From assembly GCA_964652975.1 (NCBI GenBank), contig CAZZCN010000118.1, forward strand, positions 1 to 7,055: a DNA stretch of 7,055 nucleotides, in the 5' to 3' direction. The stretch is from CAZZCN01 sp964652975. GTDB taxonomy: Bacteria; Bacillota; Clostridia; Saccharofermentanales; UBA5734. How positions within the stretch are numbered: position 1 is the first letter of the stretch; the number at the start of each line of letters is the position of its first letter. The notes under the pieces were generated by a model that did not search any database, was not told the DNA's origin, and saw only the letters and a program-made list of their open reading frames with translations. Positions 1 to 6,303 of the stretch are shown piece by piece. The position numbers were made by a program, and so were the translations under genes.

Positions 1-116
1 CCGCGATGGGGCTTTACTGGGTGATCGGTAATATAATGAGCATGGTACAGCAGTATCTTTTCTATTATTTCATATCTAAAAGAGCACATGTTAAAACAAT
101 ATCAGCAGCTAAGTAA
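1..116 (+). CDS. yidC: YidC/Oxa1-family membrane protein insertase, C-terminal end (5' partial)
   Basis: Only the last 37 codons are present; the frame starts at base 3 and ends at the TAA at 114-116. The visible protein begins AMGLYWVIGNIMSMVQQYLF, which has the pattern of the last transmembrane helix of YidC (a GLYW-x-x-x-N-x-x-S-x-x-Q core), followed by a short basic cytoplasmic tail containing KRAHVK. YidC inserts proteins into the cytoplasmic membrane, alone or with SecYEG. The next gene, jag, starts 23 nt downstream, and yidC-jag adjacency is standard in Firmicutes, which supports the call strongly. The tail is short; longer basic tails are known to assist ribosome binding in some homologues. 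No terminator is seen before jag, so the two are probably cotranscribed. Confidence 0.88.
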   Translation, partial: AMGLYWVIGNIMSMVQQYLFYYFISKRAHVKTISAAK

Positions 117-139
117 TAATTTATTGGAGGCAACAAAGC

Positions 140-829
140 ATGTCAATATCAGTTGAGAAAACAGGTAAAACAATAGAAGCAGCCATACAGGCCGCCTTGG
201 AAGAGCTAAACGTCAATGAAGAGGATGTAATAATAGAGGTTCTTGAAGAAGGTGATGCAGGAAAGCTACTCGGCATAGGCAAGAAAGACGCCAAGGTCAG
301 GGTTTCAATAGAAGATGACAAGACCGCCGACACTGTTTATTTTGGTGACGACGAGGAATATTCCGCAGAGCCTGCATCAAGCCAAGAAGCAGCAGCAGTT
401 GATTTTGTGACCAAGGTTTTGTCAGGCATAGGTGTACGCGGAGAAATAACATCCTACACCGAAGGTGAGACAATATATATAGATGTATCGGGCAGAGATG
501 TCGGAGCTATTATTGGCAGGCACGGAGAGACTCTTGATGCTATCCAGTACCTTACAACCCTAGTTATCAATAAGCATACACAAGAACATTTCAGACTTAT
601 TCTCGATATCGGCGGCTATAGAAAACGCAGAGAAGAGACACTGATTTCTCTGGCACACAGAACTGCCGAGAAAGTTGTAAAAGTTGGTAAAAGCTACGAA
701 ATGGAGCCTATGAATGCAGCAGAGAGACGAATAATTCATTTTGCATTACAGGATTATCCAGGTATCACAACCTTCAGCGAAGGAGAGGATCCTGAGAGAT
801 GCGTAATTATTTCACCTGTTAAGGAGTAG
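140..829 (+). CDS. jag: Jag/KhpB (EloR) RNA-binding protein: Jag-N, KH and R3H domains
   Basis: The protein has 229 residues. Residues 1 to about 57 form the Jag-N domain, with the typical glycine-rich KLLGIGKKDAKV stretch at 42-53. A charged, acidic linker covers about 58-85. The KH domain spans about 85-155 and carries the RNA-binding GxxG loop as GRHG at 126-129, within AIIGRHGETLDAIQYL. The R3H domain covers about 160-227 and contains the namesake R-x3-H as R196 to H200. In streptococci this protein (KhpB/EloR) pairs with KhpA and links RNA binding to elongation of the cell; that role is family knowledge, not visible here. The start is supported by GGAGG at 126-130, nine bases ahead of the ATG. 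mnmE begins 6 nt after the stop. All domains look intact. Confidence 0.95.
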   Translation: MSISVEKTGKTIEAAIQAALEELNVNEEDVIIEVLEEGDAGKLLGIGKKDAKVRVSIEDDKTADTVYFGDDEEYSAEPASSQEAAAVDFVTKVLSGIGVRGEITSYTEGETIYIDVSGRDVGAIIGRHGETLDAIQYLTTLVINKHTQEHFRLILDIGGYRKRREETLISLAHRTAEKVVKVGKSYEMEPMNAAERRIIHFALQDYPGITTFSEGEDPERCVIISPVKE

Positions 830-835
830 CAGATA

Positions 836-2302
836 ATGCCGGAGCGCAAAAGATCAATAGAACTCGGTACGGCTCGAGGAGAATATCCTTTGAGCCGTTT
901 TGCATATGCGGCCTGTGCCACTCCCCCCGGTGTTGGCGGTATTGCCGTTATTAGAATGTCGGGACGTGACTCTTTTGCTATTGCCAATGAGATTTTCAGG
1001 TTCGAATCGCCAATTTATGAAGATATTTTTGTTATGCCGGGATATTCATGTGCATACGGTAAGATTATGAACCCATCAACAGGAGATGTTATTGACAACG
1101 TTATTTTGACCAAGTTCATGTCACCGGGATCCTATACCGGCGAAGACACGGTTGAGATATCCTGTCATGGTGGATTGGGAGTCAAAAACTCAATACTAAC
1201 AGTTTTATATGACCATGGTGCAAGACCGGCCGAACCCGGAGAATTTACAAGAAATGCTTTTCTTAACGGCAAAATCGACCTTGCACAGGCCGAAGCGGTT
1301 ATTGACCTTATAAGCTCCAATGCCAAAATGGCCAGCATGCAGGCACTTAAACAGCTTGAAGGCAACCTCTCAAAGAAAATACGTGAGATTGCAAACCTTA
1401 TCTACGAGCTGTTATCCAGAGTCGAAATGATACTGGAATTTCCAGAACACGAAGAATCAATGGAATCTTCAGAATTAATTAAAGATTCTCTCAGGTTTAT
1501 AGACGGGCAATTAGATAATCTTATTGCTACATTTGAACAGGGGCGCATATTAAACGAAGGATTTACTGTCGCAATAACAGGTAAGCCCAATGCCGGCAAG
1601 TCATCTATGCTTAACACACTTTCCGGCTATAGTCGTGCTATTGTTACAGACATACCCGGAACCACAAGGGATACGATAGAGGAGACAGTTGATATAGAGG
1701 GGCTTCCCGTCAAGCTTATTGATACAGCCGGACTGCGAAAATCTGACGATGAAGTTGAGAGGCTTGGTATAGACAGAGCGAAGGAGGTCATAGAGTCCGC
1801 AGACCTTGTGCTTTGGATTTGTGGTGATACCATGCTTGATATCGAAAATCTATCAAGACAAGATGACGACTTCAAATATCTTCTTTCATCAAGACTTGAC
1901 AGGAATCTGACATTGATAATAGGTAAAAGTGACATTATTCCATACGAAAAGAACAGGAAGATTTTACAAGAGATTTTTCCGCAAGTGAATATTTTGCCTT
2001 TTTCCTCTGTTACCGGTGAAGGCGTTGACGATGTCAGGAAGTTGATTTTGAGACACTATGAAGAATCCGGTGCCGCCGGCAGCAGAGAGATTGTTGTTAC
2101 AAACGCCAGACATCGTCATGCGATAGAAAAAGCCAGGAAATCTCTTGAAATGGCCCGAAACGCATGCAATGAAGGACTGTCACTTGACATAATATCCGCA
2201 AGCCTTAGAAGCTGCGCTGAGAATCTGGCACAAATCACCGGAGATGAAGTAAGTGAAGAGATTGTAAACGAAATATTTTCAAGATTTTGCATCGGAAAGT
2301 GA
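836..2302 (+). CDS. mnmE: tRNA uridine-5-carboxymethylaminomethyl modification GTPase MnmE (TrmE)
   Basis: MnmE is a GTPase that works with MnmG to place the (carboxymethyl)aminomethyl group on C5 of wobble uridine 34 in certain tRNAs. The 488-residue protein shows the folate-binding N-terminal domain (ATPPGVGGIAVIR at 28-40, SYTGEDTVEISCHGG at 99-113, and the ARPAEPGEFTRNAF block at 129-142). A helical region follows. The G domain has G1 as GKPNAGKS at 249-256, the TDIPGTTRD K-loop and switch at 271-279, and G3 DTAG at 296-299. The G4 position reads GKSD at 363-366 instead of the usual NKxD. The C terminus is the diagnostic CIGK at 485-488, whose Cys is required for function. The ATG at 836 has AAGGAG at 821-826. 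An in-frame TTG at 890 with its own GAGGAG would give 470 residues, closer to the usual 455-465. The stop lies one base before mnmG. Confidence 0.96.
   Translation: MPERKRSIELGTARGEYPLSRFAYAACATPPGVGGIAVIRMSGRDSFAIANEIFRFESPIYEDIFVMPGYSCAYGKIMNPSTGDVIDNVILTKFMSPGSYTGEDTVEISCHGGLGVKNSILTVLYDHGARPAEPGEFTRNAFLNGKIDLAQAEAVIDLISSNAKMASMQALKQLEGNLSKKIREIANLIYELLSRVEMILEFPEHEESMESSELIKDSLRFIDGQLDNLIATFEQGRILNEGFTVAITGKPNAGKSSMLNTLSGYSRAIVTDIPGTTRDTIEETVDIEGLPVKLIDTAGLRKSDDEVERLGIDRAKEVIESADLVLWICGDTMLDIENLSRQDDDFKYLLSSRLDRNLTLIIGKSDIIPYEKNRKILQEIFPQVNILPFSSVTGEGVDDVRKLILRHYEESGAAGSREIVVTNARHRHAIEKARKSLEMARNACNEGLSLDIISASLRSCAENLAQITGDEVSEEIVNEIFSRFCIGK
876..892 (+). promoter_or_regulatory. Internal ribosome binding site with TTG start in mnmE (alternative start)
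   Basis: GAGGAG at 876-881 lies eight bases ahead of an in-frame TTG at 890-892. A start there would remove the first 18 residues (MPERKRSIELGTARGEYP) and give a protein beginning MSRFAYAACATPPG, in which the distance to the conserved ATPPG motif matches typical MnmE proteins. The upstream ATG at 836 also has a good AAGGAG, so the sequence alone does not decide between them. The purine-rich stretch could also be coincidental, since it encodes Arg-Gly-Glu. Confidence 0.35.
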
Positions 2303-2303
2303 C

Positions 2304-4394
2304 ATGATGAGTACAGTAAAGGAAGCAGTCCTGAGGGACAATACATACTTTTCACAAGAATACGATATTATAGTGATTGGCGCCGGACACGCAGGATGTG
2401 AAGCCGCACTTGCAGCCGCACGACTGGGCCATAAGACCGCACTTTTCACAATGAATCTTGACGCTGTAGCCAACATGCCATGCAATCCTAATATCGGAGG
2501 TACTGCAAAGGGCCAGCTTGTTCGAGAGATAGATGCGCTGGGCGGCGAAATGGGCAAAAATGCTGACAGGACTTTTATCCAAAGCAGAATGCTTAATTCC
2601 TCTAAAGGACCTGCGGTTCTATCACCGAGAGCACAGATCGACAGACGGGAATATCAGACAGAGATGAAAAGAATTCTCGAAAATGAGCCGAACCTCGACC
2701 TTCGCCAGGCGGAAATCGTAGAAATACTCTACAGGCCCAGCATAGAATTAATTAGTGAAGAGAAAACTCAGAAAGTTAGTACAGACGAAAGCACAGACGA
2801 AAAAGTTATCTCAACTGACACTACCAATAGAAATGAAAATACAAAATTAGTTGTAAGCCCAAACTTAAAACTTGCCGGCAATACCATTGAAGGTGTTCTA
2901 TCCAGAACAAATGCCATATATCCCTGCAAGGTTGTAATAATAACCACAGGAACATATATGGAATCACGGATTATTATCGGGGAGACATCCTTTTCGGGCG
3001 GACCGGACGGAATGTTTCCATCCCAAGGACTGGCAGGAAGCCTTTTGGAGATGGGGGTTGCGCTTCAGCGATTCAAAACTGGCACGCCGGTCAGAATAAA
3101 TAAGAATACGATTTTATTCGACAAAATGGAAGAGCAGTTCGGGGATGAAACGCCATGTCTTTTCTCATATGAGAATGACGGCAACGAAGAGTATCTTAAC
3201 AGAAAACAGATTTCCTGCCATCTGACATGGACATCTGAAGGAACAAGAGATGCAATAATGCAAAATATCCACCGTTCACCTTTATATAGCGGAGATATTG
3301 ACGGAGTCGGACCGAGATACTGCCCTTCTATCGAAGATAAATTTGTGAAATTCCCCGGAAGGGAGAGACACCAGGTTTTCATCGAGCCGACCGGAGCAAA
3401 AACTCTAGAGATGTATGTCCAGGGAATGTCAAGCAGCATGCCTGAGGAGATTCAGGTGAGGATGCTTCAATCGATTCCGGGACTTGAAAACTCTAAAATA
3501 ATGCGTCCTGCATATGCTATCGAATATGACTGTGTAATCCCGACTCAGTTACATTTGTCGCTTGAGCACAAGACTGTCGATGGTCTTTTCTGTGCAGGAC
3601 AGATCAATGGATCATCGGGATACGAAGAAGCGGGCGGACAGGGAATAATCGCCGGCATCAATGCCGCAATGAAATTACAAGACAAGCAGCCTGTCATATT
3701 GGATAGAAGCATAGCATATATAGGCGTGCTTATAGACGACCTGGTAACCAAAGGGACTTCGGAGCCTTACAGAATGATGACGTCCAGGGCGGAATACCGG
3801 CTGTTTCTGCGTCAGGACAATGCTGACGAAAGGCTTACTCCGATAGGTCACAGTATAGGTTTGATTTCTGAAGACAGATACAAAGCCTTTTGCAAAAAAA
3901 TGCAGATGATTGATTCTGAGATCAACCGAATAAAATCCACTGTTGTCCGCCCCGGGGATGATACAAACGACCTGCTAAAATCACTAGGCAGCACCGAAAT
4001 CAAGACAGGGTGTTTTATGTCAGACCTGATTAAAAGACCCGAAATAAAATACGATTCACTTCAAAGCATAGATACTTCAAGACCGAAACTGCCTGATGCA
4101 GCAAGGTTTGCCGTCGAGGTGAAAATCAAGTACGAGGGTTATATCGCACTGGAACTGGACCGTATAGAAAAATTCAAGAAGCTTGAGACCAAAGGTATAC
4201 CTTCAGAAATAAATTATATGGAAATCACAGGTCTCCGCCTTGAGGCAAGACAGAAGCTTGAGGCAGCCAGACCTGATTTTGTCGGACAGGCAAGCCGTGT
4301 AGGCGGGGTTTCACCTGCTGACATATCCGTACTGCTTGTGTATATCGAGAGTATGAAAAGGGTAAAGGAAAAAACCAGAAATGACAACGCGTAA
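2304..4394 (+). CDS. mnmG: tRNA uridine-5-carboxymethylaminomethyl modification enzyme MnmG (GidA)
   Basis: This FAD-dependent partner of MnmE uses methylene-tetrahydrofolate and NADH chemistry to modify wobble uridine 34. The FAD-binding dinucleotide motif GAGHAG is at 26-31 after a beta strand (DIIVIG). The two family signatures are clear: GPRYCPSIEDKFVKF at 336-350 and AGQINGSSGYEEAGGQG at 431-447, continuing to INA at 452-454. Cys60 (MPCNPNIGG) and Cys340 (YCPS) match the two conserved cysteines of the family. The C-terminal helical domain ends with an intact GLRLEARQKL region at 643-652. At 696 residues it is longer than the usual 620-640. Most of the excess is a hydrophilic insertion at about 145-192; the rest is a longer N terminus. 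The start overlaps nothing: the mnmE stop ends one base upstream, implying translational coupling. GGAAAG at 2294-2299 is better spaced for the second ATG at 2307. Confidence 0.96.
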   Translation: MMSTVKEAVLRDNTYFSQEYDIIVIGAGHAGCEAALAAARLGHKTALFTMNLDAVANMPCNPNIGGTAKGQLVREIDALGGEMGKNADRTFIQSRMLNSSKGPAVLSPRAQIDRREYQTEMKRILENEPNLDLRQAEIVEILYRPSIELISEEKTQKVSTDESTDEKVISTDTTNRNENTKLVVSPNLKLAGNTIEGVLSRTNAIYPCKVVIITTGTYMESRIIIGETSFSGGPDGMFPSQGLAGSLLEMGVALQRFKTGTPVRINKNTILFDKMEEQFGDETPCLFSYENDGNEEYLNRKQISCHLTWTSEGTRDAIMQNIHRSPLYSGDIDGVGPRYCPSIEDKFVKFPGRERHQVFIEPTGAKTLEMYVQGMSSSMPEEIQVRMLQSIPGLENSKIMRPAYAIEYDCVIPTQLHLSLEHKTVDGLFCAGQINGSSGYEEAGGQGIIAGINAAMKLQDKQPVILDRSIAYIGVLIDDLVTKGTSEPYRMMTSRAEYRLFLRQDNADERLTPIGHSIGLISEDRYKAFCKKMQMIDSEINRIKSTVVRPGDDTNDLLKSLGSTEIKTGCFMSDLIKRPEIKYDSLQSIDTSRPKLPDAARFAVEVKIKYEGYIALELDRIEKFKKLETKGIPSEINYMEITGLRLEARQKLEAARPDFVGQASRVGGVSPADISVLLVYIESMKRVKEKTRNDNA
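2736..2879 (+). other. Hydrophilic insertion within MnmG
   Basis: This segment encodes MnmG residues 145-192, placed between the beta strand RQAEIVEIL and the strand beginning TIEGVLSRTNA. In most MnmG proteins, including the E. coli one as I recall it, these strands are joined by a turn of about five residues. Here there are roughly 45 more residues, rich in Ser, Thr, Asp, Glu, Lys and Asn, with no Cys or Trp and few hydrophobic positions. The frame stays open and the conserved domains on both sides are intact, so it looks like an exposed loop rather than a frameshift or sequencing error. Confidence 0.7.
2778..2801 (+). repeat. 12-bp tandem duplication encoding Ser-Thr-Asp-Glu twice
   Basis: Two adjacent 12-base units, AGTACAGACGAA (2778-2789) and AGCACAGACGAA (2790-2801), differ at one base and encode STDE at MnmG residues 159-162 and 163-166. 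A more diverged STD follows at residues 170-172. The units keep the reading frame. This is the pattern expected from replication slippage and suggests how the MnmG insertion grew. Confidence 0.8.
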
Positions 4395-4396
4395 CT

Positions 4397-4412
4397 GGTG
4401 GTGGTGAAAATG
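4397..4412 (+). promoter_or_regulatory. GGTGGTGGTG ribosome binding region and start of rsmG
   Basis: The rsmG start is ambiguous because three in-frame GTG codons (4398, 4401, 4404) precede AAA and then ATG at 4410. Nothing purine-rich lies upstream of the first GTG. The GGTGGTG run instead sits at a plausible distance to serve as a weak Shine-Dalgarno sequence for the ATG at 4410. The ATG start also gives MKLLKEFLNS, the usual kind of RsmG N terminus. I therefore prefer 4410. Confidence 0.55.
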
Positions 4413-5144
4413 AAACTCCTTAAAGAATTTTTAAATAGCATTAATATTGAAATTGATTCCAGTCAAATGGAACAACTAAACATATACAGAGAGATGCTGT
4501 CACAAAAAAACAAAGCGATGAATCTCACTGCTATCAATGATCCACAAGATGTCGAAATAAAGCATTTCATCGATTCTGTCAGCATCATACCTTATCTGCA
4601 GCAGGCTTTGTCCAAGACAGGTGACTCCATTGAATCATGCAATATAATTGATGTTGGTACAGGGGCGGGGTTTCCGGGACTGCCAATTAAAATTATTTTC
4701 CCCGGTATCAAAATCACATTGATGGACTCATTGCAAAAGCGGGTTGCCTTTCTTCAGGATGTAGTGAACCAGCTAGAACTAGAGAATGTCACCTGCCTGC
4801 ATGGCCGTGCAGAGGATATGGCACAGATGCCGCAGCTGCGCGAAAAGTTTGACATTGCTGTTGCTAGAGCGGTGGCACCCCTTCCTGTTCTAAGTGAATA
4901 TTGCTTGCCATTTGTCAGGAGGAATATGATTTTTGCTGCAATGAAATCAAAGCTTTCCGAGGAAGCATCGATTTCTGAATATTCAATAAAAGTGCTTGGA
5001 GGACAGATTGAAACGCTTAATGAATTTTATCTTCCAGGTACTGATATCTTCCGAAGCCTTCTTATAATTAGAAAAAAGAATCCGACACCATCCAAGTATC
5101 CAAGAAAAGCCGGCAAACCCGAGAAGGAACCACTGAAAGCCTAA
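4410..5144 (+). CDS. rsmG: 16S rRNA (guanine(527)-N7)-methyltransferase RsmG (GidB)
   Basis: RsmG transfers a methyl group from S-adenosylmethionine to N7 of G527 (E. coli numbering) in the 530 loop of 16S rRNA. With the ATG at 4410 the protein has 244 residues, near the Bacillus subtilis length of 239. Residues 38-42 are the conserved NLTAI, and HFIDSV follows at 52-57. The SAM-binding loop is IIDVGTGAGFPGLP at 79-92, followed by the acidic strand end MDS at 105-107 and KRVAFLQ at 110-116. ARAVAPLPVL at 152-161 and the late MKSK at 178-181 match the family core. The tail PSKYPRKAGKPEKEPL is typical of Firmicutes. Loss of this enzyme gives low-level streptomycin resistance in several bacteria; here it appears intact. 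It is the last gene of the yidC-jag-mnmEG block, 15 nt after mnmG. Confidence 0.95.
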   Translation: MKLLKEFLNSINIEIDSSQMEQLNIYREMLSQKNKAMNLTAINDPQDVEIKHFIDSVSIIPYLQQALSKTGDSIESCNIIDVGTGAGFPGLPIKIIFPGIKITLMDSLQKRVAFLQDVVNQLELENVTCLHGRAEDMAQMPQLREKFDIAVARAVAPLPVLSEYCLPFVRRNMIFAAMKSKLSEEASISEYSIKVLGGQIETLNEFYLPGTDIFRSLLIIRKKNPTPSKYPRKAGKPEKEPLKA

Positions 5145-5234
5145 GATGAAAAATTTGAAGCCTATTAAGATAACGATTTAAAAGTTTAGATATTATGTAA
5201 AAATGAATATAAAATTGTAAATGAAGGTAAAATT

Positions 5235-5264
5235 TTAAAAAGCGATCACCGGCTGATATATAAA
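5235..5264 (+). promoter_or_regulatory. Candidate sigma-A promoter for the AEC transporter gene
   Basis: TTAAAA at 5235-5240 (4 of 6 matches to the -35 consensus) is 18 bp from TATAAA at 5259-5264 (5 of 6 matches to the -10 consensus). A TG at 5254-5255 is also placed as an extended -10 for the overlapping TATATA at 5257-5262. Transcription would begin near 5270, leaving a leader of about 33 nt. In such AT-rich DNA these matches arise easily by chance. Confidence 0.28.
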
Positions 5265-5272
5265 TCATATCA
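5254..5272. repeat. Inverted repeat TGATAT-N7-ATATCA, possible operator
   Basis: TGATAT (5254-5259) and ATATCA (5267-5272) form perfect 6-bp arms around a 7-bp spacer. The repeat covers the candidate -10 and the predicted transcription start of the transporter gene, where a repressor would be expected to act. Arms of six AT-rich bases are weak evidence and no regulator gene is in the window. Confidence 0.3.
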
Positions 5273-5302
5273 TGCAGGTAAAAGTGAAGGGAGGGAAATC
5301 AA

Positions 5303-6241
5303 ATGAATGCATTTAATTTAGCGCTGATAATGTTTTTACTTATCTTAGTTGGATACATATCGCGAAAAAGCAAATTTGTAGACGACAAATTCGGCTCAAG
5401 CCTGTCTGCGTTTATTTTCAACGTGGTATTTCCAGCCATAATAATAAGTTCAATGAGCATTCCTTTCAAGAAGGAGGACATGAACAACTCGATAATACTG
5501 ATAATTATCAGCACTGCAACCATGGCGGTAATGTTCATTGTAGGGATATCAGCCAATAAGATCTCCGGCAAGCAGGACGGGCTTTCACGAATCATCACTT
5601 TTGCAATGATGTTCCCGAATTTTACATTTATGGCCTTTCCGGTAATGGAGACGCTTTTCCCCGAAAAAGGTCTTTTCTACATAAGCATGTATACCATTCC
5701 AACCAGGTTTTTCATATATATTCTGGGACCTATGCTGATGAGGGGCGGCGACAAGTCGCTTAGCAGGAAACAAATTTTAAAAGAGGGCCTGAAGGCGCTC
5801 GTGACTCCGCCTGTAATTGCCATCCCTATTGGGTTTTTCCTGTATTTTACAGGAATAGAGCTTCCCTTTCCAATCCAACAGACAATGGTGCATCTTGCCA
5901 AGGTTGCCACCCCTATGGGCATGGCTCTGTCCGGAATAATGCTTGCGGAGGCATCGATCGGCAGTATGCTGAAAGAGAAAAGACTCTACCTTCTAACAGT
6001 GCTCAGATTGATTGCGGCTCCAGTGATAATATACTTTCTTCTCATGCCGTTCGCCCTTGACCCGGTTGTACTTAAAATTTCCGTCCTCTACTGTGCGCTG
6101 CCTATAGCATCATCTACAACTGTTTTTGCACTGACATTCGGAGGGGACGCAAAGAACGCGGCAGGCGGGGTGTTTTTGACGACAATTATTTCAATAATAA
6201 CGATACCGATTTGTGCATATATTCTCGAACTTGTGGTATAA
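5303..6241 (+). CDS. AEC (auxin efflux carrier) family transporter
   Basis: The protein has 312 residues with ten predicted membrane helices, at about 4-20, 36-52, 63-83, 97-118, 122-145, 168-184, 195-215, 227-249, 257-278 and 288-309, arranged as two halves of five with a charged loop at about 146-165 between them. Family-type features include NVVFPA at 40-45 in the second helix, PNFTFMAFPV at 105-114, and ATPMGMALSG at 202-211. Its length fits the bacterial Mem_trans family (about 300-320). Bacterial members are often annotated as malate or other organic-anion carriers, but the substrate cannot be read from sequence. The start is secured by AGGGAGGG at 5288-5295, seven bases ahead of the ATG. 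It sits between housekeeping genes with its own candidate promoter, so it is probably expressed separately. No neighbour hints at a substrate. Confidence 0.85.
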   Translation: MNAFNLALIMFLLILVGYISRKSKFVDDKFGSSLSAFIFNVVFPAIIISSMSIPFKKEDMNNSIILIIISTATMAVMFIVGISANKISGKQDGLSRIITFAMMFPNFTFMAFPVMETLFPEKGLFYISMYTIPTRFFIYILGPMLMRGGDKSLSRKQILKEGLKALVTPPVIAIPIGFFLYFTGIELPFPIQQTMVHLAKVATPMGMALSGIMLAEASIGSMLKEKRLYLLTVLRLIAAPVIIYFLLMPFALDPVVLKISVLYCALPIASSTTVFALTFGGDAKNAAGGVFLTTIISIITIPICAYILELVV

Positions 6242-6242
6242 T
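6234..6242 (+). promoter_or_regulatory. Extended -10 promoter for gyrA, overlapping the transporter stop codon
   Basis: TGGTATAAT is a perfect extended -10: TG at 6234-6235, one base, then consensus TATAAT at 6237-6242. It includes the TAA stop codon (6239-6241) of the preceding gene. No good -35 lies at 16-18 bp; the nearest is TTGTGC at 6211-6216, spaced 20 bp, but extended -10 promoters can act without one. Transcription would start near 6249, giving a gyrA leader of about 55 nt. Confidence 0.5.
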
Positions 6243-6276
6243 AAAAAAATGTAAAAAACGGGTAAAAAACTAAAAA
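6243..6276. repeat. Phased A-tracts in the gyrA leader
   Basis: Runs of A start at 6243 (7 A), 6253 (6 A), 6264 (6 A) and 6272 (5 A). The first three are spaced by 10 and 11 bp, about one helical turn, and include the perfect direct repeat GTAAAAAAC at 6251-6259 and 6262-6270. Phased A-tracts of this kind bend DNA. The stretch lies just downstream of the candidate gyrA -10. Confidence 0.6.
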
Positions 6277-6288
6277 TACAATATAACT

Positions 6289-6302
6289 GGAGGCAAATCC
6301 TC
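6289..6302 (+). promoter_or_regulatory. gyrA ribosome binding site within a small hairpin
   Basis: GGAGG at 6289-6293 lies ten bases ahead of the gyrA ATG at 6304 and fixes that start. GAGG (6290-6293) can pair with CCTC (6299-6302) across a five-base loop CAAAT, which would cover the ribosome binding site. Four base pairs make a weak stem, so any effect on translation is uncertain. Confidence 0.5.
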
Positions 6303-6303
6303 A

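Larger units (their letters stand above)
5145..5302. other. AT-rich intergenic region between rsmG and the AEC transporter gene
   Basis: This 158-bp gap is strongly AT-rich compared with the flanking genes. It contains no ORF of note and no GC-rich hairpin followed by a T-run, so no intrinsic terminator for the rsmG operon is visible. It does hold an imperfect direct repeat (5196-5216 and 5216-5234, both reading TGTAAA, then ATGAA, then TAAAATT), a 10-bp palindrome TAAAATTTTA at 5228-5237, an inverted repeat at 5254-5272, and a strong ribosome binding site AGGGAGGG at 5288-5295 for the next gene. Confidence 0.6.

Noticed and set aside
32..37. Perfect TATAAT within the end of yidC, as a possible promoter for jag.
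   Set aside because: There is no -35 at a suitable distance and no extended TG. The bases encode conserved Asn-Ile-Met of the last YidC helix.
1412..1420. DnaA-box-like TTATCCAGA, with similar TTATCCAGG at 754 and TTATCCAAA at 2575.
   Set aside because: Each departs from TTATCCACA, they are scattered within coding sequence, and they do not cluster or flank an AT-rich unwinding region. They do not mark an origin, although the gene block itself is usually near one.
3065..3439. A 124-codon open frame on the - strand inside mnmG, and a 102-codon one at 1627-1935 inside mnmE.
   Set aside because: Both lie wholly opposite strongly conserved coding sequence, show no recognisable domain, and have no credible ribosome binding context. 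They are shadows of the real genes.
5145..5302. Possible intrinsic terminator or small RNA gene after rsmG.
   Set aside because: No GC-rich stem followed by a T-run could be found, and the only hairpins are short and AT-only. Nothing supports an RNA gene.
6277..6287. TACAAT and TATAAC just before the gyrA ribosome binding site as -10 elements.
   Set aside because: Transcription from either would begin at or beyond the Shine-Dalgarno sequence, and no -35 lies upstream. The extended -10 at 6234-6242 is much better.
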